Positions 48,664 through 57,718 of a DNA stretch of 64,000 bases are shown here, in pieces (the first letter of the stretch is position 1; the number at the start of each line of letters is the position of its first letter). Source of the stretch: COMBO-56-21 sp963705355 (GTDB lineage Archaea > Thermoplasmatota > Thermoplasmata > UBA10834); contig OY970070.1 in assembly GCA_963705355.1 (NCBI GenBank), positions 248,001-312,000 on the forward strand, in the 5' to 3' direction. The notes beneath the pieces were generated by a model. It searched no databases, was not told where the DNA came from, and saw only the letters and a list, made by a program, of their open reading frames with translations. Both the position numbers and the translations under genes were made by a program.

Positions 48664-50361
48664 ATGGATCCCCAGGAGCTACTGTCCCTCTGCAAACGCA
48701 GGGGATTTCTATGGCCGGCATACGACATCTACGGAGCGGTTGCGGGCCTCTATGACTACGGCCCTTTGGGCGCGGCCCTCAAGAGCAACATAGAGAACTA
48801 CTGGAGGGCATTGTACGTCCTGGGCGAGGGCTTTCAGGAGATATCATGTCCAATACTCGCCCCAGAGCCGGTATTCAAGGCTTCAGGGCATTTGGACGCC
48901 TTCTCTGACATGTATGTCGAGTGCACCAACTGCGGTGAGACCTACCGCGCGGATCATCTTGCCGGTGGCCTGCACGACAACCCGGCGTCGTTGAGCGAAG
49001 AGAAGCTGAGGAGCTTGCTCATGGACAATGATGTGAGATGCCCCGAGTGCAAGGGCGAGCTCACGGCGCCCAAGCGCTTCAGCCTGATGTTCAAGACCTC
49101 GATAGGTGCCGGCAAGGGCAAGACGGCCTACCTGAGACCGGAAACAGCTCAGGGGATGTTTGTCAACTTCTCCCAGATCTACAGGCACGGCCGGGAGAAG
49201 CTGCCTGTGGGTGCTGTCCAGATCGGCCGATCGTTCAGGAACGAGATATCTCCCCGCCAAGGGCTCTTGAGGCTCAGGGAGTTTTCGATGATGGAGGCCG
49301 AGCTTTTTGTGCACCCTGACGAGAAATCATGGCCCAGATTCAAAGAGGTCAAACATGAGAAGCTCCTGCTCGTTCCTAACGGCGGTGCACCCCGGACGAT
49401 GACCTTGGATGAGGCCGTGAGATCCAAAGTGATCGTGAACGAGATCCTTGCATACTTCATCTGGCTGACCCACAAGTTCGCCGTAGACATCGGGATGGAT
49501 CCCAAGCGGCTCAGGTTTAGGCAGCACTTGAAGACTGAGATGGCTCACTACGCAGCAGACTGCTGGGACCTCGAGGCCGAGATAGGATACGGCTGGGTCG
49601 AGATGGTCGGCGTCGCTGATCGCGGGAGCTACGATGTGCAGGCTCATATCAACCACTCAGGCGCGGACCTGACGGCATTCGAGCGGTTCGACGAGCCGAA
49701 AGAGGTGGAGCAGGAAGTGGTCAAGCCGAACTTCGGCGCGCTCGGGCCGCTCTTCAAGGGCAAAGCGAAACAGGTCGCCGAGGCCCTCGCGAAGATGACC
49801 GCAGGTTCTGTGAAGGGAAAGAAGGAGATCTCTGTGGAAATCGGCGGGGAGAGACTGCAAGTTCCCTCCTCGTGTTTCGAGGTCTCCACAAGGAAGGAGA
49901 AGGTGTCCGGCCGAAAACTGGTCCCGCACGTGATTGAACCGTCTTACGGTGTGGACCGGATGCTGTACGCGGTGCTCGATCATTCGTATTGGAAGAAAGA
50001 TGATTACGTCACCCTGCGGCTCAAGGGCCTCGTGGCGCCGATCAAAGTCGGCGTGTTCCCGCTGATGGCCAAGGATGGTCTCGACGAGATAGCATCCAGG
50101 ATTCTCGAAGCGGTCTTAAGGGCTGGCTTCGCGGCGTACTACGATGATTCAGGATCGATTGGCCGTCGCTATGCGCGGATGGATGAGGTTGGGACGCCTT
50201 GCTGCGTGACCGTCGACTATGACACCAAGACCGACGGGACCGTGACAATCAGAGAGAGGGATTCGGCCGATCAGATACGGATCAAGCAGGAGCTAGTGCC
50301 TAGGGCCGTCGGCGCGCTTCTCTCTGGAGCGAATCTTGGATCCCTACCCAAACTGAAGTGA
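48664..50361 (+). CDS. glyS: Glycyl-tRNA synthetase, archaeal/eukaryotic alpha2 type
   Basis: A 565-aa class II synthetase that charges tRNA-Gly. Family landmarks: the N-terminal LYDYGPLGAALKSNIENYW, zinc-binding CTNCGE and CPECKGE, RPETAQGMFVNF, motif 2 FRNEISPRQGLLRLREF, and motif 3 IEPSYGVDRMLYAVLDHS; the anticodon-binding domain is at the C-terminus. It starts 6 bp after the CBS gene. A tRNA-Gly gene lies about 7 kb away in the window. Length is normal for archaea. Confidence 0.96.
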   Translation: MDPQELLSLCKRRGFLWPAYDIYGAVAGLYDYGPLGAALKSNIENYWRALYVLGEGFQEISCPILAPEPVFKASGHLDAFSDMYVECTNCGETYRADHLAGGLHDNPASLSEEKLRSLLMDNDVRCPECKGELTAPKRFSLMFKTSIGAGKGKTAYLRPETAQGMFVNFSQIYRHGREKLPVGAVQIGRSFRNEISPRQGLLRLREFSMMEAELFVHPDEKSWPRFKEVKHEKLLLVPNGGAPRTMTLDEAVRSKVIVNEILAYFIWLTHKFAVDIGMDPKRLRFRQHLKTEMAHYAADCWDLEAEIGYGWVEMVGVADRGSYDVQAHINHSGADLTAFERFDEPKEVEQEVVKPNFGALGPLFKGKAKQVAEALAKMTAGSVKGKKEISVEIGGERLQVPSSCFEVSTRKEKVSGRKLVPHVIEPSYGVDRMLYAVLDHSYWKKDDYVTLRLKGLVAPIKVGVFPLMAKDGLDEIASRILEAVLRAGFAAYYDDSGSIGRRYARMDEVGTPCCVTVDYDTKTDGTVTIRERDSADQIRIKQELVPRAVGALLSGANLGSLPKLK

Positions 50362-50378
50362 GGAGAAGAAGGTCCGAC

Positions 50379-51701
50379 ATGTCTTTGTCATCTTCTAAGA
50401 GTTCTTCCGGGATAGATGACTTCCCGACGCCAATCGACCTCTCGGGCGTGTTCAGGAAGTACATCGGCAAACAGGTCAGCTACGCCACGCACGGGATTCA
50501 CAGGTACCCCGCGAAGTTCATTCCCCAGATCCCGAGGTTCTGCATCGAATCGTATTCCGAGGTCGGGGACGATGTGCTCGATCCGTTCATGGGTTCCGGT
50601 ACGACGCTGCTTGAATCCTTCATTCTCGGGAGGAACAGTTACGGGATAGACATCCATCCGCTTGCACGGCTGATCGCGAAAGTCAAGACGACTCCTCTGA
50701 ATCCGGAAACACTCTCGATGATGGCCGACAAGCTACTCTCTGACATCCGCAGCGAAACCGGAGAAAACGACTCCTGGATTCCTGAGATCCCCAATCGCGA
50801 GCACTGGTTCAGACCTCACGTTCTCTCCGAGCTAGCCACCATCAAGAAGCACGTCTGGGGTCTCAGAGAGGGCGACTTCAAGGACTTCTTCAAGACATGT
50901 TTCTCATCCATCATCCGCGGGGTTTCCAACTCCGACGATGATTCTCTGATCCCCGAGGTCACGACGTTCCACAAGAAGTTGGACGAGCAGGGAAAGACCT
51001 CATACGACGCTTTGTCAAGGTTCGAGAATGCCGTCAGGAACAAGACGATCGACGCCAGGGATTTCTGGAGGCTGACACAGGAGGTGCTGAGGAAGCACAG
51101 AAGAGCCCCTGCGGTGAACATCGTTGGAAACGATGCAAGGGATATCGCCCTTGATGATAGCTCCATCGACCTTGCAGTCACCTCTCCCCCTTATGCGAGC
51201 GCAGTCCACTATGTCGGCGTTCACAAACTGGAGATGTACTGGCTCGACCTCATCAAGAGCACTGCGGAACTCGACAGCAGGGTCATCGGCACGTCGAGAG
51301 CATATGTGCGCGAGTACAGATCCTGGCAGCCGAACTCGAATATCCCTGGGCTCATGCGCATTCTCGACGAATTGATGCTCAGAGACAGAAAGAGCGCTTA
51401 CCTAGTGTACAGGTATTTCGATGAGATGAGGAAGAACTTCAACGAGGTGAACAGAGTGCTGAATCGGAACGGCAAGTACTGCGTCGTTGTAGGCGAAAAC
51501 ACATTCCGCAAGGTCCGAATACCTACGTACAGGATCCTGGCCAGCATCGCGAAGCGTTCAGGATTCGAAGTGGAGAAGTCCTATGTTTACGATGTCATAA
51601 ACAGGCACATGGACATTCCAAGATGGAACGACAGCAGGATCGAGAGGGACTACATCTTAGTTCTCAACAAGACGCGCAAGTCATTCGAGGGCTCCTTGTA
51701 G
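50379..51701 (+). CDS. DNA methyltransferase, permuted motif order (N4-cytosine/N6-adenine type)
   Basis: A 440-aa SAM-dependent methyltransferase. SAM motif I is DPFMGSGTTLLES (near residue 68) and the catalytic motif IV is TSPPYASAVHYVG (near residue 271), so I precedes IV with about 200 residues between, unlike the usual beta-class order. TSPPY is typical of N4mC enzymes. The insert between the motifs is large and helical and may be the target-recognition domain. No restriction nuclease is near, so it is an orphan DNA (or, less likely, RNA) methylase. The GTG at 50358 overlaps the glyS stop; ATG at 50379 with AAGGT before it is chosen. Stop TAG. Confidence 0.75.
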   Translation: MSLSSSKSSSGIDDFPTPIDLSGVFRKYIGKQVSYATHGIHRYPAKFIPQIPRFCIESYSEVGDDVLDPFMGSGTTLLESFILGRNSYGIDIHPLARLIAKVKTTPLNPETLSMMADKLLSDIRSETGENDSWIPEIPNREHWFRPHVLSELATIKKHVWGLREGDFKDFFKTCFSSIIRGVSNSDDDSLIPEVTTFHKKLDEQGKTSYDALSRFENAVRNKTIDARDFWRLTQEVLRKHRRAPAVNIVGNDARDIALDDSSIDLAVTSPPYASAVHYVGVHKLEMYWLDLIKSTAELDSRVIGTSRAYVREYRSWQPNSNIPGLMRILDELMLRDRKSAYLVYRYFDEMRKNFNEVNRVLNRNGKYCVVVGENTFRKVRIPTYRILASIAKRSGFEVEKSYVYDVINRHMDIPRWNDSRIERDYILVLNKTRKSFEGSL

Positions 51702-51864
51702 TGCTCATGTTCTCCGATTCAAGATGCGATTGATACTCAACGGGCGTTGAATCGCTGTGGCATGACCGCGGGCAATCACCGGACATGATGAAGCGCAGCG
51801 CCAGTGTCGCGAGAATAGCTTTATTCAGCCTTTCATCCTTATCTCACGTCTGAGGGATGGGACC

Positions 51865-52407
51865 GTGGCTAGTGATTTGCCCCTGAAGTTCAGGTTGTCC
51901 AGATTGACAGTCGAGAGCCTCAGAAACCTCTGTGATTCTCAGAATGTCGCAGGCGGTTGGAATCTCCTGAAGGAGCAATTGGTTGGCTTTGTGCAGGCGA
52001 ACATCGACCGCAGAACCCTGGAGGGCTTCTGCCGTGCCCAGGAAGAGATCTACTTCGTCGAGGGCATGGCGAAAGCAATCAAATGGTCTGCAAGCAAGAA
52101 GATCGTCGATCTGGACCCCGATAGCGATCACACCCTTGCCAATGCCGTGTTCACCATGAAACGTTCGGACGGATGGGAGGTATACAACGTCCGGTTCGTG
52201 AACCAAACCACAGACGACATCGCGACCTCATGCGAGTGCGTGGATTTCAGGGACAAGGGGTACTTCTGCCCTCACCAGATGGCGGTGTTGGTGCGATGCC
52301 TCGCAGAGGGCCTGTTTGCTCTCGATCAGTGGACGGGCCCTATGACTCCGGAGGCAGAGGATTTGATTCTCGCGAATGTCTTCAGGAGAAAGAGGCCCGC
52401 AAGGTAG
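51865..52407 (+). CDS. SWIM zinc-finger domain protein
   Basis: A 180-aa protein. CECVDFRDKGYFCPHQMAVL (about 122-141) fits the SWIM motif CxCxnCxH, which binds zinc and often contacts DNA or protein. The rest is helical with no recognised family. The start is a GTG; an ATG a few bases earlier is out of frame. A TATA-like GCTTTATTC lies about 40 bp upstream. It sits between an orphan DNA methylase and ValRS; function unknown. Confidence 0.7.
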   Translation: MASDLPLKFRLSRLTVESLRNLCDSQNVAGGWNLLKEQLVGFVQANIDRRTLEGFCRAQEEIYFVEGMAKAIKWSASKKIVDLDPDSDHTLANAVFTMKRSDGWEVYNVRFVNQTTDDIATSCECVDFRDKGYFCPHQMAVLVRCLAEGLFALDQWTGPMTPEAEDLILANVFRRKRPAR

Positions 52408-52486
52408 ATTCCTTTGTAGAATGGAGGCCGTCCAGCTTCTTCGTTGAACAAGGTTTATCTACGCTTACTCGTTTGTCCCGAAAGTC

Positions 52487-55108
52487 ATGGCACAATACGA
52501 TTGGCGAGAGAGCGAGCCAAAGTGGCAGGCCAAATGGAAGGGGTGGGAGATCTACCGTTTTGACCCAAAGTCCAGGAGAAGAGTCTACAGCATAGACAAT
52601 CCCCCGAGGTACGCCTCCGGAGCTCTGCATTTGGGCCATGCCTACGGGTACACGGTCATAGATTTCGCCGCCAGGTACAAGCGACTTAGAGGATACAATG
52701 TCTTCTTCCCGCTCTGTTTCGATGTGAACGGGACGCCTGTCGAAGTGCGCGTGGAGAAGGTCAAGGGGATAAAAGCCTCAGATGTTCCCCGCCAGGATTT
52801 CATACAGATGTGCAGAGAGTTCGCCGAGAAGCACATCGGCGAGATGGTTCACCAGTTCGAGATTCTCGGCGAGAGCATGGACCCGAGCATCTACTACCAA
52901 ACCGATGCGGAGTACTACAGGCGGCTGACACAGATCTCCTTCATTCGGATGTTCAAGAAGGGTCTGGTCTACAAGGGTCACTTCCCCATCAACTGGTGCA
53001 CAAGGTGCGGGACTGCGCTCGCAGAGGCGGAGGTAGAATACGAGCCCCGAAAGACGAAGCTGAACTACATCAAGTTCACAGAGACTGAGTCTGGCAAGGA
53101 AGTGCTCATCGCCACGACAAGGCCCGAGCTGCTGAGCACGTGTCTTCTGGTCGCGGTTCATCCGGAGGACGCGTCCAAGAAGGACCTGGTCGGGAAAGAA
53201 CTGCTGGTGCCAGTCTACAACAGGAAGGTGAAGGTCGTTGCGGACCCGAAAGTGGAGCCATCCTTCGGCACCGGCACAGTGATGATCTGCTCGATCGGGG
53301 ATAAGGACGATCTTGAGTGGATCATGAAATACAATCTGCCGCTGGAGAAGGGCATAGACGAATCCGGCGTCATGACCTCACTCGCCGGCAAGTACGCGGG
53401 CATGAATGTGGTTGATGCGCGAAAGACAATCATCGAGGATATGAAGCGTGCGGGGCTGCTCGTGAAGCAAGAGGATCTTGACCAGAACGTAGGTGAGTGC
53501 TGGAGATGCAACACCCCCATCGAGTTCATCAAGGTCCCACAATGGTTCATCAGGAGCCTTCAGTTCAAGGCCCAGGTCCTCGAGATGATTGACCAGATCG
53601 ATTGGAACCCGGAATTCATGAAGATCAGGATCCAGAACTGGGTGAATTCCCTCGCGTGGGACTGGGTCATATCAAGGCAGAGGTACTTCGCCACAGCGAT
53701 ACCCCTTTGGGAGTGCCGGGACTGCGGCAATGTCCTCCTTGCAGAGGAGCACGAATGCTATGTGGATCCGACCGCAAAACCCCCGAAGGTCGACAAGTGC
53801 GAGGTGTGCGGGGGGAAGTATGTCGGGTCGACCGAGGTGTTCGACACCTGGATGGATTCCAGCATCTCTCCCCTCTTCAACACGTACTGGGAGAGAGACG
53901 AGAGACTGTTCAAGAGGCTATATCCCATGTCCATGAGGCCCCAGGGTCTCGAGATAATCCGGACATGGGCCTACTACACAATTCTGCGCGAGATGTTGCT
54001 CATCGGGGAGAAGCCTTGGAATGAGACTATGATTCACGGTTTCATCATGGCCCCCGACGGAACACCAATGCATGCGTCCGCCGGGAATGTCATCGACCCG
54101 ATGCCGCTGCTTGAAAAGCACGGCGGGGACGCGATGAGGTACTATGCGGCCACGTGTGCCCTCGGCATCGATCACGCGTTCAAAGAGCAAGAGCTCGTCC
54201 GCGGCGGGAGGCTCGCGACGAAGACCTGGAACGTAATGCGGATGGTGGGATCTGCCTGCAAGACGAAGCCCAGGAAGCCCAAGAAGATGCACACTGTTGA
54301 TGAGTGGATACTCAGTCGGTTCGGGAAGCTGATTCTGCAGGTAGAGAAGGCCAGCGACAAGTATCGGTTCGACCAGGCCATGGCCGCGACAGAAGATTTT
54401 ATGTGGCATGAGTTCGCGGACCACTACATCGAATTGGTGAAGCACAGGGCCTACAGTGACAAGGACGCAGGCGCTAGATACGCTCTCTACACTGTTGGTC
54501 TGGGCTTGCTCAAGCTGATATCCGTTTTTCTGCCGCATGTTGCCGAGGACGCATATCAGCTGAACTTCAAGGAACACGAGAAATCCATCAGCATCCACGT
54601 CTCTGAATGGCCAGAGCCTCCAAAGGAGAGTGAAGACTCTGAGAGGAAGGGAGAATCGATCAAGCAGATCGTCGCATCGGTCCGTTCCTGGAAGTCGTCG
54701 AAAGGGCTCTCGCTGAACGCTGAGATCAAAAGGGTCGAAATCGTTGGGCCCGAGGCGGCCGACGTGATTGCGGGCTCGGAGAGCGACATCAAGGAGACCC
54801 TCAAGGCTAAGGAACTTGAGGTCCGCGCGGATGTCGCGTTGAAAGAGACAGTGTCGCGATTGAGGCCTGTGCACTCCAGGCTTGGGCCCTCTTTCAGGAA
54901 GGACGCGAAGGAGATCGCAGAGAAACTCGCGTCGATGCGTGGTTCTGGTGTCTTGGCCCCAGACAAGGGGGTTCTGATCAAGATGAGCGACGGAAGAGAA
55001 ATCGCATTGTCTCCCGAGTTCTTCGAGGTCGAGAGGAAGGTCACTTCAGACAAAGGTGAGCTCGAGCAATTCATGGTCAACGAGTTCTCGGTGCTGGTGT
55101 ATCAGTAG
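52487..55108 (+). CDS. valS: Valyl-tRNA synthetase with altered KMSKS region
   Basis: An 873-aa class I synthetase that charges tRNA-Val. HIGH signature is HLGH (48-51); editing (CP1) domain shows IATTRPELLSTCL; zinc-like C-pairs (WCTRCG, CRDCG, CEVCGGKY) are present. VLEMIDQIDWNPEFMKIRIQ and RTWAYYTILREML fit ValRS. The signature KMSKS region reads PMHASAGNVIDP (residues 527-538), so both usual lysines are replaced by His and Ala-type residues. Length is normal and the rest looks intact, so it is probably active. A start ATG at 52487 follows an AT-rich stretch. IleRS was considered, but the DWNPEF and TTRPELL patterns favour ValRS. Confidence 0.88.
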   Translation: MAQYDWRESEPKWQAKWKGWEIYRFDPKSRRRVYSIDNPPRYASGALHLGHAYGYTVIDFAARYKRLRGYNVFFPLCFDVNGTPVEVRVEKVKGIKASDVPRQDFIQMCREFAEKHIGEMVHQFEILGESMDPSIYYQTDAEYYRRLTQISFIRMFKKGLVYKGHFPINWCTRCGTALAEAEVEYEPRKTKLNYIKFTETESGKEVLIATTRPELLSTCLLVAVHPEDASKKDLVGKELLVPVYNRKVKVVADPKVEPSFGTGTVMICSIGDKDDLEWIMKYNLPLEKGIDESGVMTSLAGKYAGMNVVDARKTIIEDMKRAGLLVKQEDLDQNVGECWRCNTPIEFIKVPQWFIRSLQFKAQVLEMIDQIDWNPEFMKIRIQNWVNSLAWDWVISRQRYFATAIPLWECRDCGNVLLAEEHECYVDPTAKPPKVDKCEVCGGKYVGSTEVFDTWMDSSISPLFNTYWERDERLFKRLYPMSMRPQGLEIIRTWAYYTILREMLLIGEKPWNETMIHGFIMAPDGTPMHASAGNVIDPMPLLEKHGGDAMRYYAATCALGIDHAFKEQELVRGGRLATKTWNVMRMVGSACKTKPRKPKKMHTVDEWILSRFGKLILQVEKASDKYRFDQAMAATEDFMWHEFADHYIELVKHRAYSDKDAGARYALYTVGLGLLKLISVFLPHVAEDAYQLNFKEHEKSISIHVSEWPEPPKESEDSERKGESIKQIVASVRSWKSSKGLSLNAEIKRVEIVGPEAADVIAGSESDIKETLKAKELEVRADVALKETVSRLRPVHSRLGPSFRKDAKEIAEKLASMRGSGVLAPDKGVLIKMSDGREIALSPEFFEVERKVTSDKGELEQFMVNEFSVLVYQ

Positions 55109-55173
55109 CGGTCTTCCAGCAGCTACCGTAACTCGACAGTTTATAATAGTGCGATTGTGATTTGCAGCTGAAC

Positions 55174-55452
55174 ATGGACAAAAAGGACGAAGTCGTCGAA
55201 GTGCTTCGAAGCGTTCTCGACCCGCACACCGGCGTCAGCGTCTACGAAATGGGTCTGGTCTCGGACCTCGTGGTCACGGGGGATTCTGTAAGCCTCACAT
55301 TCATGCCCACAAGCCCGTTCTGCCCAGTGGGGGTTGAGCTTGCTAAATCCATCAGGGACCATATCCTGTCAATCGAGGGAATGAAGAGCTGCAATGTGAA
55401 GGTAGTTGGGCATATCCGCGCGGATCAGATCAATGAGGCGCTCAGCGCCTAG
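55174..55452 (+). CDS. MIP18/DUF59-family iron-sulfur assembly protein
   Basis: A 92-aa protein. LDPHTGVSVYEMGLVSDLVV and FMPTSPFCPVGVELAKSIRD (with the conserved Cys) match the MIP18/PaaD/SufT family, which helps insert Fe-S clusters into target proteins. A TTG at 55162 is an alternative start. TTTATAATA at about 55139-55147 is a likely TATA box about 28 bp before the ATG, giving a nearly leaderless mRNA. Ends in TAG, overlapping the convergent helicase gene by 11 bp. Confidence 0.88.
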   Translation: MDKKDEVVEVLRSVLDPHTGVSVYEMGLVSDLVVTGDSVSLTFMPTSPFCPVGVELAKSIRDHILSIEGMKSCNVKVVGHIRADQINEALSA

Positions 55453-56854
55453 CGGGATTCCTTATCAAATCGATTTTCACACGCTTGTTCTGGATAGAGT
55501 ATTGCTCGAGTCCCTTCATGGCTCTGAATGCGACGCTCTTATGGATATCAAGGCGACTTGACTCGTCTCCGACCTCGACCGTACCTATCAGATGCTCGAT
55601 GATACCGGTCTTGCGTTCGATGAACCGTATCAGGTCGACCATCCCCACTCCGTCTCTCTTGCCGATGTTGATTCTGAAAGGCACCATACCGAAATGGTCA
55701 GCGTACTCCTCGAGATCCAGCTGTTTCTTCACCGTGTCCCTGCCCTGCGACTCGGGGACATCGTGCTCCTCGAGCTTGGTCCTCCCGAACATCTCAATTG
55801 CCTTCACCAGGTACTGCTCCTGCTGGCCCACGAAGGTGATTGCCTTCCCGGATTTCCCCGCTCTTGCCGTCCTCCCTATTCTATGCACATAATCCTCGGG
55901 GTTCTCAGGTATGTCGTAGTTGATTACGTGGGTCACGTCTTCGATGTCCAGACCTCTTGCCGCAACATCCGTTGCGATGAGTATCCTCAGCTTGCCAGAC
56001 CTGAATTTCTGCATGACTTTGTCCCTGACAGCCTGAGTCAGGTCTCCGTGGATGGCATCCGCAGAGTAGCCATAAGCCCGGAGCTTGTGTGCGAGCATGT
56101 CCACCATCTTCTTGGTCGAACAGAACACCATCGCCAGGGCAGGTTTCTCGATGTCCAGAATCCTGCAGAGGGCCCAGAGCTTGTTCTTCCTTCCCACGTT
56201 TATGTAGACCTGTTGCGCCTGGGGGACCGTGAGCGAGTCCTGGCTTATTATGACCTCCTTGGGGTTCCTCATGTATCTGCGCGCAAGTTCCTTGATCGCG
56301 TCTGGGAGGGTCGCGGAGAAGAGCATCGTCTGCCTGTTCTTCGGCACGCTCTGAAGTATCCACTCGATGTCATCTATGAATCCCATGTCAAGCATGCGAT
56401 CGGCTTCATCCAGTACCAGGAACCTGACCCCCTCGAACGAGAGCTCTCCCCTCCTCATCAGGTCCATGACCCTTCCTGGGGTGCCAACAACGATCTCCAC
56501 GCCCTTCCGGAGCTTGTCTGTCTGGACGTTGATCGACTGCCCTCCATAAATGGCAATAGACCTGACGTCCGAGTACTTGGCCAGTTCCGCGAAGTCTCCC
56601 GCGACCTGCATGGCGAGCTCCCTCGTGGGGACTAGCACGAGGCATTGAATCCTCCTCGACTTCTCCAGCTTTTCTATGATCGGGAGTGCGAATGCTCCCG
56701 TCTTGCCGGTTCCAGTCTGAGCCTGAGCCATCAGGTCTTGGTTGACCTGCGCCAAGGGTATTACTTGCTCTTGGACTGGTGTGGGATCCTCCCATTCCTG
56801 GTCCTTGATGGCTCTCAGAACGTTTTGATCATGAACTAGTGAGCTGAAATCCAT
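55442..56854 (-). CDS. DEAD-box RNA helicase with DbpA/CsdA-type RNA-binding domain
   Basis: A 470-aa DEAD-box helicase. Motifs in order: AQTGTGKTGAF (I), VPTRELA (Ia), GTPGRV, LDEADRMLD (II), SATLP (III), VFCSTKKMVD (IV), TDVAARGLD (V), HRIGRTARAGKSG (VI). After residue 390 FRINIGKRDGVGMVDLIRFI to VAFRAMKGLEQYSI matches the DbpA-type RRM-like RNA-binding domain of bacterial CsdA/DbpA helicases. Unwinds structured RNA, for example in ribosome assembly or cold response. This C-terminal domain is mainly bacterial, so possible transfer. Shares 11 bp with the convergent MIP18-like gene. Confidence 0.93.
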   Translation of the reverse strand: MDFSSLVHDQNVLRAIKDQEWEDPTPVQEQVIPLAQVNQDLMAQAQTGTGKTGAFALPIIEKLEKSRRIQCLVLVPTRELAMQVAGDFAELAKYSDVRSIAIYGGQSINVQTDKLRKGVEIVVGTPGRVMDLMRRGELSFEGVRFLVLDEADRMLDMGFIDDIEWILQSVPKNRQTMLFSATLPDAIKELARRYMRNPKEVIISQDSLTVPQAQQVYINVGRKNKLWALCRILDIEKPALAMVFCSTKKMVDMLAHKLRAYGYSADAIHGDLTQAVRDKVMQKFRSGKLRILIATDVAARGLDIEDVTHVINYDIPENPEDYVHRIGRTARAGKSGKAITFVGQQEQYLVKAIEMFGRTKLEEHDVPESQGRDTVKKQLDLEEYADHFGMVPFRINIGKRDGVGMVDLIRFIERKTGIIEHLIGTVEVGDESSRLDIHKSVAFRAMKGLEQYSIQNKRVKIDLIRNPARR

Positions 56855-56962
56855 TCTCTCGATCTTCCGTCTCGCTTGTCGCCCGAGCTAAACTTATCGC
56901 ACTATTTTAATCCATTGAGCATTCATACCTGTTCTAGGGTTCAGCTGGAGAGGAAGTACCAG

Positions 56963-57604
56963 ATGATGGCCAAAGCGCGAGAAGCCTGGCAGAGGCTCTA
57001 CTCGAAACACGGACTCCAGTACGGAGGGAGCGGAGACATCGGACCTCTGGCACCCCATCTCAAGCCCGGGATGGTCGTCCTTGATGCGGGCTGCGGTGAT
57101 GGGAAGACCACAGAGATCCTCGCCGGGAAGTGCGAAGTCGTTGGCTGCGACTTCTCCAGGGAGGCACTCGTTTCTCTCAGGTCGGAGCGCGACCGAGAAG
57201 GACTCGTGAATCTGGTAGAATGCAACATAATGAATCTTCCGTTTGAACCTGAAAAGTTCGATGCTGTCTCATGCGTTCATACCCTGTCACATATGCTCGA
57301 AAAGGATCGGGCCGCTGCCGCGCGAGAGATTGCCCGAGTCCTGAAGTCGGGCGGACATCTGTTCATCGAGGGGTTCGGCAAGGCTGATGTGAGGTTCGGC
57401 GAGGGTCAGGAAACCGAGGACTCGTCCTTCCTGAGGGGAAACGGGATTCTGACTCATTACTTTCAGGATGGAGAGATACCTGCGCTCTTCGAAGGCATGG
57501 AGCTGATTTCCGAGATTGGGACCCTCAAACGCGTGTCCTTAGGTGCGATTGCCGGCAAGCGAGACCTCAGGAGGGCTCTCTTGAGGAAGACTCCAAACGA
57601 TTGA
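56963..57604 (+). CDS. SAM-dependent methyltransferase (class I)
   Basis: A 213-aa Rossmann methyltransferase. Motif I is VVLDAGCGDGKTTEILA (about residues 38-54), the acidic residue after strand 2 lies in VVGCDFSREALVSL, and the motif IV region is FDAVSCVHTLSHML; LKSGGHLFIEG is the post-I strand. Substrate unknown; UbiE-like shape. The first of two adjacent ATG codons has GAGAGGAAG upstream; the frame is open to 56876 with a TTG that is less likely. It ends 10 bp before the tRNA gene, on the opposite strand. Divergent from the helicase. Confidence 0.82.
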   Translation: MMAKAREAWQRLYSKHGLQYGGSGDIGPLAPHLKPGMVVLDAGCGDGKTTEILAGKCEVVGCDFSREALVSLRSERDREGLVNLVECNIMNLPFEPEKFDAVSCVHTLSHMLEKDRAAAAREIARVLKSGGHLFIEGFGKADVRFGEGQETEDSSFLRGNGILTHYFQDGEIPALFEGMELISEIGTLKRVSLGAIAGKRDLRRALLRKTPND

Positions 57605-57614
57605 GAATACTGAG

Positions 57615-57688
57615 TGCGGCCGCCGGGATTTGAACCCGAGTTTTGAGCTTGGCAAGCTCAAGTGATAACCAGGCTACACTACAGCCGC
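57615..57688 (-). tRNA. tRNA-Gly (anticodon GCC)
   Basis: On the minus strand the sequence folds as a cloverleaf: acceptor GCGGCTG with CGGCCGC (one G-T pair), anticodon stem TGAGC/GCTCA around loop TTGCCAA, and a T-arm with GGTTCAAATCC. Anticodon GCC reads GGC and GGU glycine codons. The 3' CCA is not encoded and no intron is visible. Length 74 nt including the discriminator A. Confidence 0.95.
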
Positions 57689-57718
57689 ATCGTTTGAGGT
57701 TCAATACAGACGGGCGAT

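Noticed and set aside
52487..55108. Isoleucyl-tRNA synthetase
   Set aside because: The editing-domain TTRPELL pattern and overall sequence fit ValRS better.
55592..56635. 347-codon plus-strand frame
   Set aside because: Antisense to the DEAD-box helicase whose motifs are unmistakable; no recognisable protein features.
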